Counted from the first letter of the stretch, positions 46,418 through 55,835 are shown. The stretch is DNA of 63,363 bases from an uncultured Sphingomonadaceae bacterium (GCA_938050045.1 CALLJS010000020.1:1-63363); one strand, 5' to 3'. The notes: generated by a model from the letters alone, not told the origin. Made by a program: numbers and translations.

Positions 46418-46449
46418 GGTTGGTAAGTTTTCTTACCGACCTTTTTTTT
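46418..46449 (+). terminator. Rho-independent terminator after the M23 peptidase gene
   Basis: A 10-bp stem (46418-46427 with 46432-46441, one G-U pair), TTTT loop and a run of eight T. Confidence 0.9.
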
Positions 46450-46511
46450 GTCAAAAATCTTTATGCGAATAACGGCTTTTCAAATAGCGTTAGAGATACT
46501 ATCTAATAGAT

Positions 46512-46841
46512 ATGAACCAAGATATAACATTAATGCCAAATGCGGCAAAACGGGTCGCCGCTATCGCCGATAAACAAGGTCAAGACGCGGTCTTGCGCCT
46601 TTCTGTTGAGGGTGGAGGGTGTAGCGGCTTTCAATATCGTTTTGGTCTAGCAGATACTATTGATGAGGATGATATAGTGACGATAGAATCGGGCGTCACA
46701 TTGGTTGTGGACTCAATTTCCATCGATTTGGTTCGCGGGTGCGCCGTTGACTTTGTTGAATCGCTTGGCGGCAGTGCATTTCAAGTGCAAAATCCAAATG
46801 CTGCCAATGGCTGCGGTTGCGGTTCAAGCTTCTCTGTCTAA
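46512..46841 (+). CDS. erpA: Iron-sulfur cluster insertion protein ErpA
   Basis: 109 residues of the HesB/IscA type. The three cluster ligands C37 (GGGCSGFQYRFG) and C101/C103 (NGCGCGSSF) are present. The length and FQYRFG sequence fit ErpA rather than IscA or SufA. It carries 2Fe-2S or 4Fe-4S clusters to apoproteins. Its stop codon shares one base with the start of the exonuclease III gene, so the two are translationally coupled. Confidence 0.93.
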   Translation: MNQDITLMPNAAKRVAAIADKQGQDAVLRLSVEGGGCSGFQYRFGLADTIDEDDIVTIESGVTLVVDSISIDLVRGCAVDFVESLGGSAFQVQNPNAANGCGCGSSFSV

Positions 46842-47644
46842 TGCGCATTGCTAGCTATAATATTAATGGTATAAAAGCTCGTTTGCCGCGCCTTTTGGAA
46901 TGGTTAGTGGAAACGCAGCCTGATGTTGCATGCTTACAAGAAGTGAAATCTCAAGATGCAGGCTTTCCAATAGCTGAGTTTGAGAAAATCGGATATGGTG
47001 CAATATGGCATGGACAAAAAAGCTTTAATGGCGTTGCTATATTAACAAAAGGGCAAACCCCTATAGAGGTTCAACGCGCTTTACCCACGCTAGAGGGAAG
47101 CGCAGATGATAGCGATATGCAAGCCCGTTATTTAGAGGCTGATGTCACTGATACGGCGGGTAATAATGTCAGGGTTGCGACTATTTATTTGCCCAATGGC
47201 AACCCGCAACCAGGCCCAAAATTTGATTATAAATTAGCATGGATGAAGCGGCTTCGCGCGCGTGCAGCCCATATCAAATCGCTTGAAATTCCAGCTATAT
47301 TAGCTGGTGATTATAATGTCATTCCCCACGATCATGATATATATAATAAAGCGGCGATGCGCGATGATGCTCTGCGCCAACCAGAAAGCCGCGCAGCCTA
47401 TGAACGCATATTAGCCGATGGTTGGCACGACTCGATTGAAAGCCATTATCCAGCGGGTGGTATGTGGACTTATTGGGATTATCGCTCTGGCGCGTATCAG
47501 CGCGACCATGGGTTTAGAATAGACCATCTTTTGCTTAGCCCATTGGCCGCCGATAGATTGGTAAAAAGCGGTGTGGATCATGAGTATCGCGGCCGTGAAA
47601 AGGCCAGCGATCATGCTCCAACATGGATAGAATTGGACGATTAG
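46841..47644 (+). CDS. xth: Exodeoxyribonuclease III
   Basis: 267 residues. RIASYNINGIKAR at the start, CLQEVKSQ with the metal-binding Glu, GDYNVIPHDHD, and ASDHAPTWIEL with the C-terminal catalytic Asp-His pair all belong to the AP endonuclease/exonuclease III family. It cleaves abasic sites and trims 3' ends in base excision repair. It starts within the erpA stop codon and converges with the GNAT gene. Confidence 0.95.
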   Translation: MRIASYNINGIKARLPRLLEWLVETQPDVACLQEVKSQDAGFPIAEFEKIGYGAIWHGQKSFNGVAILTKGQTPIEVQRALPTLEGSADDSDMQARYLEADVTDTAGNNVRVATIYLPNGNPQPGPKFDYKLAWMKRLRARAAHIKSLEIPAILAGDYNVIPHDHDIYNKAAMRDDALRQPESRAAYERILADGWHDSIESHYPAGGMWTYWDYRSGAYQRDHGFRIDHLLLSPLAADRLVKSGVDHEYRGREKASDHAPTWIELDD

Positions 47645-47650
47645 AGCAGT

Positions 47651-48811
47651 TTATAGGTTTTTTTCATAGAGTGCATAAGCGCGATTAACCTTTGCATCAA
47701 TCGCCGAGGCAATGGCGTTCATGCCCTGATTATCATCCAATATCCAGCCAATTTCAGCCCGAGATGCCCCATAATTTGCAACGGCAACACGGCGAATATA
47801 TTCAATCATCATAAATGCAGCTTGGCTTGCGATCCGCGACGATTGATATTTTTTTAACACCCCCATAAGCGGAACGCGAACCGTGCGCACTTTGGGATTA
47901 CGAATCAGATTGAGCAGTTTTAACCAACCAAATGGGAATAATGAACCCTGTAAATCGATTAAAACTTCATTGAGATTTGGTAAGACAATCATAAAAGCGA
48001 TAGGCTCGCCATCATATTCGGTTATCATTATCAAATCTTCATAGACAATAGGTTTTAATTTTTTCCCGACATAGGCAATTTCATCATCGCTAAGAGGCAC
48101 AAAACCCCAATTTTTTGACCAAGCATCGTTCAAAATATTCAATATGATAGCGGCTTCTTTGTCAAAATTTTTCTTATTAACTTTACGGACATTTATCTTG
48201 CTGTTTCGTTCGCCTGATTTAACGATTCGATCAACCAAATCTGGGTAACCATGGGTAATATCTAAATCATATGTGACCAATTCTTTGATGTGTTCATATC
48301 CATATGAGCCAATCCATTGGCTGTAACGCAGAGGCTGATGCCCCATCATGATAGTTGGGCTATGGTCATGCCCTTTGGTGAGCGTGCCAGGTTCATCAAA
48401 AGCGGCTAATGATAATGGAGCAACGACGCGCTGCATGCCTTTATCGCGCAACCAATTTTCGGCGGTTTTTATCAGGGCTTTTGCAATATCTTCGTTGGCG
48501 GCCTCTAATAAGCCCCAATTACCAGTGGTAGGGCCCATGCCTTGTTCGACAGGTTGAGCGCATGCCAAATGGTCAATATGGGCGGATATGCGGCCCACGA
48601 CTTTATCATTTTGTTTGGCGAGGAATAGCTGAAGGTCAGCATGTTTGAAAAATGGGTTTTTCTTTGGGTTTAGCAATTCATTTACATCGCTGCGCAAAGG
48701 CGGCACCCAATTGGGTTCATCTTTATTCAGTTGATAGGCTATTTCAATAAATTGCTTTTTTGCATTTTTGGCACGGCCATCTAATGCAAAGGGGGAGATT
48801 ATAATATCCAT
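47651..48811 (-). CDS. GNAT-fold protein of the YghO-like family
   Basis: 386 residues. PNWVPPLRSDVNELLNPKKNPFF near residue 35, FLAKQNDKVVGRISAHID, and MMGHQPLRY mark the family often called YghO-like or GNAT N-acyltransferase. The C-terminal half repeats a GNAT-like fold (ILNDAWSKNWGFVPLSDDE, GVLKKYQSSRIASQ, AEIGWILDDNQGMN). Substrate not established. It lies just downstream of lptF-lptG on the same strand, 50 bases after lptG, and about 4 kb from a sphingolipid gene set, so an N-acyl transfer role there is a speculative possibility. Confidence 0.7.
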   Translation of the reverse strand: MDIIISPFALDGRAKNAKKQFIEIAYQLNKDEPNWVPPLRSDVNELLNPKKNPFFKHADLQLFLAKQNDKVVGRISAHIDHLACAQPVEQGMGPTTGNWGLLEAANEDIAKALIKTAENWLRDKGMQRVVAPLSLAAFDEPGTLTKGHDHSPTIMMGHQPLRYSQWIGSYGYEHIKELVTYDLDITHGYPDLVDRIVKSGERNSKINVRKVNKKNFDKEAAIILNILNDAWSKNWGFVPLSDDEIAYVGKKLKPIVYEDLIMITEYDGEPIAFMIVLPNLNEVLIDLQGSLFPFGWLKLLNLIRNPKVRTVRVPLMGVLKKYQSSRIASQAAFMMIEYIRRVAVANYGASRAEIGWILDDNQGMNAIASAIDAKVNRAYALYEKNL

Positions 48812-48861
48812 AAAATAACACCTAAATAATGGCTAAAAATAATGGCTGAAAAAAACGACCC

Positions 48862-49956
48862 TCATTCCTCGGTTTTAACCAAGACTGTTTCTCCAATTAA
48901 AAAGAATAATAATAGAGGTGCCCATGCCGCCACCAAAGGAGGATATGCGCCTAAATTCCCCATAGCAAGGGCAAAATTATCGCCGACAAAATAGGCAAAC
49001 CCAAGTGCCATGCCAAGGACAGCGCGGAAAAATAAGGCCCCAGAACGCGCCAAACCAAATGCAGCCACAGCCCCCAATAATGGCATGAGAATAGCAGATA
49101 ATGGGCCTGATATTTTGTGCCATAATATGGCCTCTAAATCGCTGGTTCGTCGTCCCGATAATTTCAAATCTTTTATCGCAGCATCCAATTGCGAAAACGA
49201 TAGGCCGTTGCCATCGACTTTGCTCAATTGAAAGCGCGAGGGTGTTATGCCCCTGCCGATGACTAAATCTGATACGCCTTCGTTGGACGCGGTGAGCACA
49301 TTAAAGGAGTTTGCGTTGCGCAATAACCAACCATCTCCATCATATTCTGCTTTATCGGACTTTATAATTGTGCGTAAACCAGATTGTTGGCGAATATAGA
49401 GTGTGACATCATTTAATTTGGTTGCCTCACCTATGCCTGAGACACTCTCAACTCTGATAATGTCATTCCCCTCTTTTACCCATACATTTGATTGTGTTCC
49501 ATCATCGGGGGGAATGACGCTATATTCTGCATCTTGCCAAATTTTCAATTTTGCGCTTCCTGGAGCCACAATGTTATCGTTAAATAAAAATGATATGAGC
49601 GCGATAAAGGCACTTGCTAACATTAAAGGGGCTAATATTTGATGGGCCGATAATCCAGCGGCTTTCATCGCAACAATTTCGCTATTCTGGTTCAATGTTG
49701 CCAAAGTGATAATCGTTCCAAGCAGCACTGAAAATGGCAAGAATCTAGCAATAATCTCTGGAGCTCGCAAACCGATATACGCCCATAAATCGCCCTCATT
49801 ATTGCCATCGACTGCTAATATTTTGCCGCTCTCACCCAATAAATCAAGCGCTTGAAGCACAATCACGAGCATTGCCAATGCTGCAATCGTTCTGATGACA
49901 AACATTTTACCCATATATAATGCCGTGGGTTTAGATGGGAAAAATTGTAGCTGCAT
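48862..49956 (-). CDS. lptG: LPS export permease LptG
   Basis: 364 residues with six membrane segments in two groups of three (near 15-35, 60-80, 98-120 and three after 275) and a periplasmic beta-jellyroll between them (about 130-265). AIMLAAGLSAHQI-like coupling sequence appears as VAMKAAGLSAHQILAPL. Second subunit of the LptB2FG transporter that extracts lipopolysaccharide from the inner membrane. The ATG shares a base with the lptF stop codon. Confidence 0.92.
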   Translation of the reverse strand: MQLQFFPSKPTALYMGKMFVIRTIAALAMLVIVLQALDLLGESGKILAVDGNNEGDLWAYIGLRAPEIIARFLPFSVLLGTIITLATLNQNSEIVAMKAAGLSAHQILAPLMLASAFIALISFLFNDNIVAPGSAKLKIWQDAEYSVIPPDDGTQSNVWVKEGNDIIRVESVSGIGEATKLNDVTLYIRQQSGLRTIIKSDKAEYDGDGWLLRNANSFNVLTASNEGVSDLVIGRGITPSRFQLSKVDGNGLSFSQLDAAIKDLKLSGRRTSDLEAILWHKISGPLSAILMPLLGAVAAFGLARSGALFFRAVLGMALGFAYFVGDNFALAMGNLGAYPPLVAAWAPLLLFFLIGETVLVKTEE

Positions 49957-51209
49957 TATGAGAGCGTCTCTTTGCTGGGCTGGGCCATCTGAGTGACAGA
50001 TTTTTGGATTACTTGCTTGCGGCTGTTGGTATTGAAAAAGGCCTTCAAAGCATTGACTATTTTAGCAAATATAGCGTCCAATGCGCCTATTGGCTGGCCG
50101 CCTGGAACATGGGCCATGACATAATACATCCATAATATGAGGGCTGCAAATAATGCAAAAGGCGTCCACATAGCAACGAAAGGATCAATATCACCCTTGC
50201 CGCCGACCGTTTCCGCATATTGATTTATTTTATGATAAGTGACGACCATGATGATAGATATGAATACACCCAAAGCAGAAGTTGAACGCTTGGGCGGTAT
50301 GGCCAGAGCAATGGCTAAAAAGGGAAGCAACAGCATCATAGCAACTTCGGCAAGGCGGAAATGAAAATTGGCGCGGGCTTGGTTTTTGGTTTCCACAGAC
50401 GAGCTTTGTGCGCCCATGATATTAATCAACTCTGGGATTGTATATTCTCTTTCCTTATCGCCTCGGTTGCGAAAAGACTCAATCTGCGGCAGCGAAATGG
50501 GAATGTCATGGTTTGAAAAACTTAAGACACGCGGCGTTTTATAATTTGGAGCATTGTGGATCAATCGTCCTTCACGGAGCCGCAATATAATAGTGTCAGG
50601 ATCATCTGTGCGCAAAAATACACCCCGTTCGGCATTAACGGAGATTGATTGGCCGTTCTTATTTTTACCATGAACGAATAGGCCAGTAAGGTTTGAACCT
50701 TTGTTCTTACTCTCATCGATACGCAGCGTCAGATCTTTGCCAAGACTAACAAATTCACCAACTTTGATAGAGGCCCCCAATGCCCCAGAGCGCAATTCAA
50801 AACGTAATTCTTCATAGAGATAGCGCGAATGCGGTTGCACAAAGCCAACAATGGCCAAATTAATTGCTGCTAATATAATCGCAAACATAAAGGGCATACG
50901 CAGCAATCGGCCATAGCCTTGGCCGACGGCGCGAAATATATCTAATTCAGATGATAAGGCCAAATTTCTAAAGGCCAATAATATACCCAATAATAGCCCG
51001 ATCGGGATGCCAAGCGATAGATATTCGGGCAATAAATTGGCTAACATGCGCCAAACAACGCTGACAGGGCCGCCTTCTTGAGCAACGAAATCAAACAAAG
51101 TCAGCATTTTATCAAGTAATAGCAACATTGCCGCTATCGCTAATGTTGAAAATAACGGCAGGGCAATTAATTTTGCTATATATCTGTCGCTGGCTGAAAT
51201 AAATTTCAA
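49956..51209 (-). CDS. lptF: LPS export permease LptF
   Basis: 417 residues, same layout as LptG: transmembrane helices near 14-35, 58-78 and 100-122, a periplasmic domain, then three more after 285. FRAVGQGYGRLLRMPFMFA is the coupling-helix region contacting LptB. PKRSTSALGVF and the C-terminal extension are typical of the longer LptF forms. With lptG it forms a two-gene operon; LptB and other Lpt genes are elsewhere. Confidence 0.92.
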   Translation of the reverse strand: MKFISASDRYIAKLIALPLFSTLAIAAMLLLLDKMLTLFDFVAQEGGPVSVVWRMLANLLPEYLSLGIPIGLLLGILLAFRNLALSSELDIFRAVGQGYGRLLRMPFMFAIILAAINLAIVGFVQPHSRYLYEELRFELRSGALGASIKVGEFVSLGKDLTLRIDESKNKGSNLTGLFVHGKNKNGQSISVNAERGVFLRTDDPDTIILRLREGRLIHNAPNYKTPRVLSFSNHDIPISLPQIESFRNRGDKEREYTIPELINIMGAQSSSVETKNQARANFHFRLAEVAMMLLLPFLAIALAIPPKRSTSALGVFISIIMVVTYHKINQYAETVGGKGDIDPFVAMWTPFALFAALILWMYYVMAHVPGGQPIGALDAIFAKIVNALKAFFNTNSRKQVIQKSVTQMAQPSKETLS

Positions 51210-51321
51210 AATTTACGCCTTTTTACCCTATTTGTGCTTAAACTTACTCATAGTGCAATACGGTTCACCGCTTCTTAATGCAACTGCCTATAAAAGAAAG
51301 ATATATATAAAGGAAGATAGA

Positions 51322-51340
51322 GTGATTAAGATATAATCAC
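51322..51340. promoter_or_regulatory. Perfect inverted repeat before the DUF2141 gene
   Basis: GTGATTA at 51322-51328 and TAATCAC at 51334-51340 flank AGATA, ending two bases before the GGGAG ribosome binding site. It may be an operator or an mRNA hairpin affecting translation. Confidence 0.5.
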
Positions 51341-51356
51341 TGGGAGCATGGAATAT

Positions 51357-51860
51357 ATGAAAAAGACAATATTTTTATCAGGACTAATAGTAACAGGATT
51401 ATTTGCTCTGCCTGCTCAAGCGGGAGACGTTATATCGAATGATATGAGCAAATGCGATGCTGGACAAGGGCCCTCTGTCTTGGTTATTGTAAGAGGCGTT
51501 CGTGCCAATAATGGCAAAAAACTCGATGGCAAGGTGCGCGTGCAAACCTATAATGGCACAAAGCAAGATTGGTTGAAGCGTGGACGATGGTTAAGCCGTG
51601 TCGAGAGTCTGCCAATTCCTGGAACGATGCGATTTTGTATGCCTGTGCCAAAGCCTGGAAATTATGCGGTGGCTGTGCGACACGATATCAATGGTAATGG
51701 TAAAACGGACATCAATAATGATGGCGGTGGTTTCTCGAACAACCCTAAATTAAGCAATTTCCGCGTTATCACAGGGCGTACAGCCGTAAAATTGAGCAGC
51801 GCCCAATTTCACATTGGTACAGATGTGAAACAAATAGTAATTGACATGAAGTATCGATAA
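51357..51860 (+). CDS. DUF2141 secreted protein
   Basis: 167 residues from the ATG at 51357, the better match to GGGAG at 51342-51346 than the ATG at 51348. A signal peptide (KKTIFLSGLIVTGLFALPAQA) precedes a Greek-key-like domain with VLVIVRGVRANNGKKLDGKVRVQTYN and GNYAVAVRHDINGNGKTDINNDGGGFSNNP, where Asp/Asn residues may bind calcium. DUF2141 proteins have no established function. The lipid kinase gene follows after nine bases. Confidence 0.8.
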   Translation: MKKTIFLSGLIVTGLFALPAQAGDVISNDMSKCDAGQGPSVLVIVRGVRANNGKKLDGKVRVQTYNGTKQDWLKRGRWLSRVESLPIPGTMRFCMPVPKPGNYAVAVRHDINGNGKTDINNDGGGFSNNPKLSNFRVITGRTAVKLSSAQFHIGTDVKQIVIDMKYR

Positions 51861-51869
51861 TAAGATGGA

Positions 51870-52856
51870 ATGGGAGTGCCTATAATTGCCCTTCTTTCCA
51901 ATCCGCATTCTACTGGAAATAAATCGATATTAGATCGTGTGCGTTCTTATTGTGATACGCATGACGATGTCGTGCATTTTGAAATAGATGGCATTGATAA
52001 GATTAGCGCTGCGCTCGATGAAATAGCGACCATTAAACCCAAGGTCATTGCTATAAATGGAGGCGATGGGACCGTTCAGGCCATTTTAACGGCATTATAT
52101 CATGGCAACCATTTTGGAGAGGAATCGCCGCCAGTCTCTGTATTGCCAAATGGTAAAACAAATTTGATTGCATTGGATCTGGGGGCATCGGGAGAGCCGC
52201 TAGATGCTCTGGATACTATCATTAAAATTACAAAATCAGATGGTTTTGAAACCCATATAGTTGATCGTCAATTGATTGCGCTCAGCCATAGTGAAGCAAA
52301 TAACAAGCCTGTCTTGGGTATGTTTTTGGGCGGCGCAGGATTAGCCGATGCAATATTATATTGCCGTCACAAAATTTATCCGCTGGGGCTTCCCAATTTT
52401 ATTAGCCATATCATAGCGACATTTGCAGTGCTTTTTTCCGCAATATTGGGGTTTGAGTCCCGTTTTTTCCCAGATAAAACCAATGCTGTACGCATTTCTC
52501 ATATGCATGATAATATATTGCATGGGCGGTTTAATGTTTTAATAGTGACGACGCTTGAGAAGCTCGTTCTGGGCGTTAAGTCTGGGGGTGAGACATCATC
52601 GGATGATGGCAAAATGAAGCTTATGGCCGTTGATTATGGGCCCATAGCCTTGCTTAGAATGTTTTATGCGTCCTTGACGGGGCGGTTGGGCAATAAGGCT
52701 ATAAAAGGTGTCCATATGGGGCAAAGCGATCATATACAAATTGATGGTGAGAAAAGCAGCGTTATTTTGGATGGCGAGATTTTCAGTGCAGAGGATAAGA
52801 GTCCCATAGTGTTACGCTCTACTCGGCCCTTGCCGTTTTTGCGTATTACAGAATGA
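51870..52856 (+). CDS. Diacylglycerol kinase-family lipid kinase
   Basis: 328 residues. The catalytic motif INGGDGTVQA (G64-T68) and LPNGKTNLIALDLG form the nucleotide and active-site region of the DAGK/YegS/sphingosine kinase superfamily, and DAILYCRHKIYPLG and VILDGEIF occur in the C-terminal domain. It should phosphorylate a lipid alcohol. In Caulobacter a related enzyme (CpgB) phosphorylates ceramide. The nearby nucleotidyltransferase and spt-acp genes make a sphingolipid substrate a reasonable hypothesis. Nine bases from the DUF2141 gene. Confidence 0.85.
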   Translation: MGVPIIALLSNPHSTGNKSILDRVRSYCDTHDDVVHFEIDGIDKISAALDEIATIKPKVIAINGGDGTVQAILTALYHGNHFGEESPPVSVLPNGKTNLIALDLGASGEPLDALDTIIKITKSDGFETHIVDRQLIALSHSEANNKPVLGMFLGGAGLADAILYCRHKIYPLGLPNFISHIIATFAVLFSAILGFESRFFPDKTNAVRISHMHDNILHGRFNVLIVTTLEKLVLGVKSGGETSSDDGKMKLMAVDYGPIALLRMFYASLTGRLGNKAIKGVHMGQSDHIQIDGEKSSVILDGEIFSAEDKSPIVLRSTRPLPFLRITE

Positions 52857-52930
52857 TGCAATTGCAAGATTTTCCTCCTCTAAACAATTGATATTGGACA
52901 AGACAGAGATATGCGCATAGATAGCAATAT

Positions 52931-53857
52931 ATGTCTTCACTTCAGCAATTAGTCTCTGCAGAATTATCGGTGGACGCTGCGCCGCAAGTGCAAGAGTTTG
53001 CCAAGCATATTGCAATGGTGTATCCGAAAAGTGCGCGTGGTATATTATTTTATGGCTCTTGCCTTAGAAGCGAGCAATTAGAAGGGCAAATGCTCGATTT
53101 TTATCTTATCGTTTCTTCTTATGAAGAAGCCTATGATAAAGGTTGGATGATAAAGGCTAACGAATGGTTGCCGCCCAATGTGTTTCCATTTCAGCACGAT
53201 GGTTTAGTCGCAAAAGTGGCTGTCCTTAGCCAAGAGGATTTTAGCAAGTTGAATCGCTATGAGGCTTCGGCTGTTTCGGTTTGGGCGCGTTTTTCACAGC
53301 CCTCGCGATTAATATGGTATCATGATGAGGATAGCCGTAAGAATATCATTAGCAGCGTGTCTTGCGCTGCTCCAACCCTGCTCAATGCGGCTCTGGCGCA
53401 TATGCAGCGCGATGCTGTCAATATATATGATTTATGGCAAATTGGGTATCAACTCACCTATGGAGCAGAATTACGAGCAGAGCGCAAAGAGCGGCCATCG
53501 TCGGTAATTGAATTTGACCAAGCGCGTTATTTGATGTTCGGCAAAGCAGCCCTCTATCACACGCGCATCGCCAATATTCAAAATGGTGATAAAATCGCCA
53601 TTGCCGAAGATCAGGACTATCGCATTAACGAAGAATTAAAACGCTGGCCAGGGCTAAGGCGGCGCGGGAAAATGCTGACTATCGCGCGCCTCGCTAAAGC
53701 ATCGCTTACCTATGCTGGCGGTATTGACTATCTGGCTTGGAAAATAAATCGTCATGCTGGAACAGACATTAGAGTCCGTAATTGGCAGCGTAGATTTCCT
53801 GTATTGGGCTCTATCACATTATTACCAAAATTATTATTCAAAGGCGCAGTGAAATAG
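52931..53857 (+). CDS. Putative lipid nucleotidyltransferase
   Basis: 308 residues. ILFYGSCLRS (G42-S43) followed by LDFYLIVSSYEEAY (D56) resembles the GS...D motif of polymerase-beta-like nucleotidyltransferases and has a Tam41-like feel (Tam41 makes CDP-diacylglycerol). The C-terminus is basic (LKRWPGLRRRGKML). The assignment is weak at family level. Position after a lipid kinase suggests CDP activation or transfer to the phosphorylated lipid. Confidence 0.5.
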   Translation: MSSLQQLVSAELSVDAAPQVQEFAKHIAMVYPKSARGILFYGSCLRSEQLEGQMLDFYLIVSSYEEAYDKGWMIKANEWLPPNVFPFQHDGLVAKVAVLSQEDFSKLNRYEASAVSVWARFSQPSRLIWYHDEDSRKNIISSVSCAAPTLLNAALAHMQRDAVNIYDLWQIGYQLTYGAELRAERKERPSSVIEFDQARYLMFGKAALYHTRIANIQNGDKIAIAEDQDYRINEELKRWPGLRRRGKMLTIARLAKASLTYAGGIDYLAWKINRHAGTDIRVRNWQRRFPVLGSITLLPKLLFKGAVK

Positions 53858-54274
53858 GTTTATCGGGGGTTTGAGAAATTATCGCGTCCGATAAAATAAT
53901 TATATAAATAATTATAATCCTTACACTCATAGCAGATCAAAATGGTGCGTTTGCGCAAAATAGGGATAGTGAATAATCGGCCCATCAAACTTGGCTTCAT
54001 TTTCCGAATACAATTGGATAAATCTCTATAAGGTCTCTCTATTTTGATAATAAACATAACTACTCCGAATCACTCTACTGGGGCATGCTAGATGATTGTT
54101 TCAAAATGTCATTATTTTATGATTTTGTTAATAATATCTGTTAAATTCTCGGCTGGTAAAGGGTCTAATTCCCCAAAAATTCTAGCCCAATATCTAATAT
54201 ATTTTTTGAGAAATCAATTTTAACAATGCCTTTATTTGAAATCATATATTTCTATTTGGCGATATTCATATTTC
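53858..54274. other. AT-rich stretch without a convincing gene
   Basis: 417 bases between the nucleotidyltransferase gene and a weak minus-strand frame. TTTATCGG at 53859-53866 and CCGATAAA at 53888-53895 could form a hairpin with a long loop, perhaps a poor terminator for the plus-strand genes. Nothing else recognisable. Confidence 0.5.
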
Positions 54275-54568
54275 TTATTTGATGTTGGTCTCTGGTAGCA
54301 AAAATTTGAGCTTCAAACTTAATCGGTTTATCCAGGCCTCCACCAAGTAAAAAATACTGATGGCCTTTGGTTTTTTCTGAACTATTTCGATTTTCACTGA
54401 ATTATTTCGATTTTTAACATAACAGTAGCTTTTAAGGTTTTGCTTATGAAGCCATTTAATATCTTTAATATTATCGACTGTGAAACCTGCACAAAGCATT
54501 AAATAGGGTGAAAATTCTTTTGAGACACTATAAATTATCTCTCTACGTTCATTTGAACTAAGGAGCAT
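54275..54568 (-). CDS. Hypothetical protein in an AT-rich island
   Basis: 97 residues if started at the ATG at 54568; the frame is open up to 54706, into the end of spt, so the start is uncertain. Sequence such as ERREIIYSVSKEFSPYLMLC, KQNLKSYCYVKNRN and FYLVEAWINRL looks protein-like but matches no family I know. Codon choice is more AT-rich than the flanking genes. It lies downstream of spt on the same strand. May be a recent acquisition or a decaying gene. Confidence 0.35.
   Translation of the reverse strand: MLLSSNERREIIYSVSKEFSPYLMLCAGFTVDNIKDIKWLHKQNLKSYCYVKNRNNSVKIEIVQKKPKAISIFYLVEAWINRLSLKLKFLLPETNIK
54377..54414. repeat. 18-bp near-perfect direct repeat in the AT-rich island
   Basis: CTGAACTATTTCGATTTT at 54377-54394 and CTGAATTATTTCGATTTT at 54397-54414 differ at one base and are separated by two bases. 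Confidence 0.8.
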
Positions 54569-54626
54569 TTTCCCTTTGTAGAGTTGAAATGAAAGTGTCC
54601 CAATTTTTATATCAAATACTCCAAAT

Positions 54627-55835
54627 TCAAATAACGCCAACCTCTGTACCAGCAGCTTCGAACATGCCCAAGATTTTCTGAACCTGCTCCGCCGTATGTT
54701 CGGCACATAAGGAGCAGCGCAATAAAGTCATGCCTTGCGGCGTCGCTGGTGGGCGGGCCAAATTGACATAGAGGCCATTTTTTAACAAAGCCTGCCAGAG
54801 CATAGCACCTTGCATCATATCTTCGACGATAACGGCGATGATTCCGCTTTGCGCCTCTGGCGTACCAAGATTAAACCCGAGATCACGAAGGCCTTTATGC
54901 AATGTTTTGCTATTTTCCCACAAATGCGCGCGTTTATTGCCGCTATGCATTAATTTACGGATCGATGTTGCTGCCGTTGCCACCACGCTGGGCGGCAGGC
55001 TAGCCGTGAAAATATAGGGGCGCGATACAAGGCGCATAATTTCAAATTTCGGATGGTTTGAAACACAAAAACCACCGACCGTACCTACGCTTTTAGAGAA
55101 AGTGCCGATGATAAAATCAACATCATCAATGACGCCCGCTTCTTCGCATACGCCGCGCCCATTTTCACCAATGAATCCCATGCTATGCGCTTCATCGACC
55201 AAGGTCATTGCGCCATATTTTTTACAGATAGCGACCATTTCTCTCAAGGGCGCAATATCCCCCATCATCGAATAGACGCCTTCTAAAATCACCAATTTCC
55301 CAGCCTCTTCGGGCAGGCGGCGCAAGCGTTTTTCGAGTGCTTCGACATCATTATGTTTGAAAGCAACGATTTGGGCATTGCCCATGGCGCATCCATCATA
55401 GATGCTGGCATGGCTATCAATGTCGAGAATGATATAATCATCTTTGCCAGCAAGCGCAGAGATAATCCCTAAATTAGCCAAATAGCCTGTTGAAAATACC
55501 ATGGCATGATCCATGGCATAAAATTCTCTGAGCGCGTCTTCGCATTCTTTATGGCCTTGATAGGTGCCATTTAAGACGCGGCTGCCCGTTGTGCCTGCGC
55601 CAAAATTGTCGAGTGCCTCTTTACCCGCTTGCAACACGTCTCCATCAAAGGTCATGCCCATATAATTATAGGTGCCAAGCAAAATAGTCTCTTTGCCATT
55701 GCATATCGCTTCGGTGGGTGATTTAACTTCATCCATCACAATGGCATAAGGGTCCATAACACCCGTTGATAATAATGTTTCGCGCTCTTTGATGAGCGGA
55801 TCAAATTTGCTCAATAAATCTTTATGTTCAGCCAT
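54627..55835 (-). CDS. spt: Serine palmitoyltransferase
   Basis: 402 residues, alpha-oxoamine synthase family. ILLGTYNYMGMTFDGDVLQA, FGAGTTGSRVLNGTYQGHKECED, SHAS at 141-144 stacking on PLP (H142), LVDEAHSMG and K248 in GTFSKSVGTVGGF are all present. The sequence closely follows the soluble sphingomonad enzyme (about 420 residues). It condenses serine with palmitoyl thioester to 3-ketodihydrosphingosine. The start overlaps the acp gene by eight bases, as expected for the ACP-using bacterial version. Confidence 0.92.
   Translation of the reverse strand: MAEHKDLLSKFDPLIKERETLLSTGVMDPYAIVMDEVKSPTEAICNGKETILLGTYNYMGMTFDGDVLQAGKEALDNFGAGTTGSRVLNGTYQGHKECEDALREFYAMDHAMVFSTGYLANLGIISALAGKDDYIILDIDSHASIYDGCAMGNAQIVAFKHNDVEALEKRLRRLPEEAGKLVILEGVYSMMGDIAPLREMVAICKKYGAMTLVDEAHSMGFIGENGRGVCEEAGVIDDVDFIIGTFSKSVGTVGGFCVSNHPKFEIMRLVSRPYIFTASLPPSVVATAATSIRKLMHSGNKRAHLWENSKTLHKGLRDLGFNLGTPEAQSGIIAVIVEDMMQGAMLWQALLKNGLYVNLARPPATPQGMTLLRCSLCAEHTAEQVQKILGMFEAAGTEVGVI

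Noticed and set aside
48823-48846. Short tandem repeat AAATAATGGCT, two copies, before lptG
   Set aside because: Only 11 bases long, imperfect and in AT-rich sequence, so chance is a good explanation.
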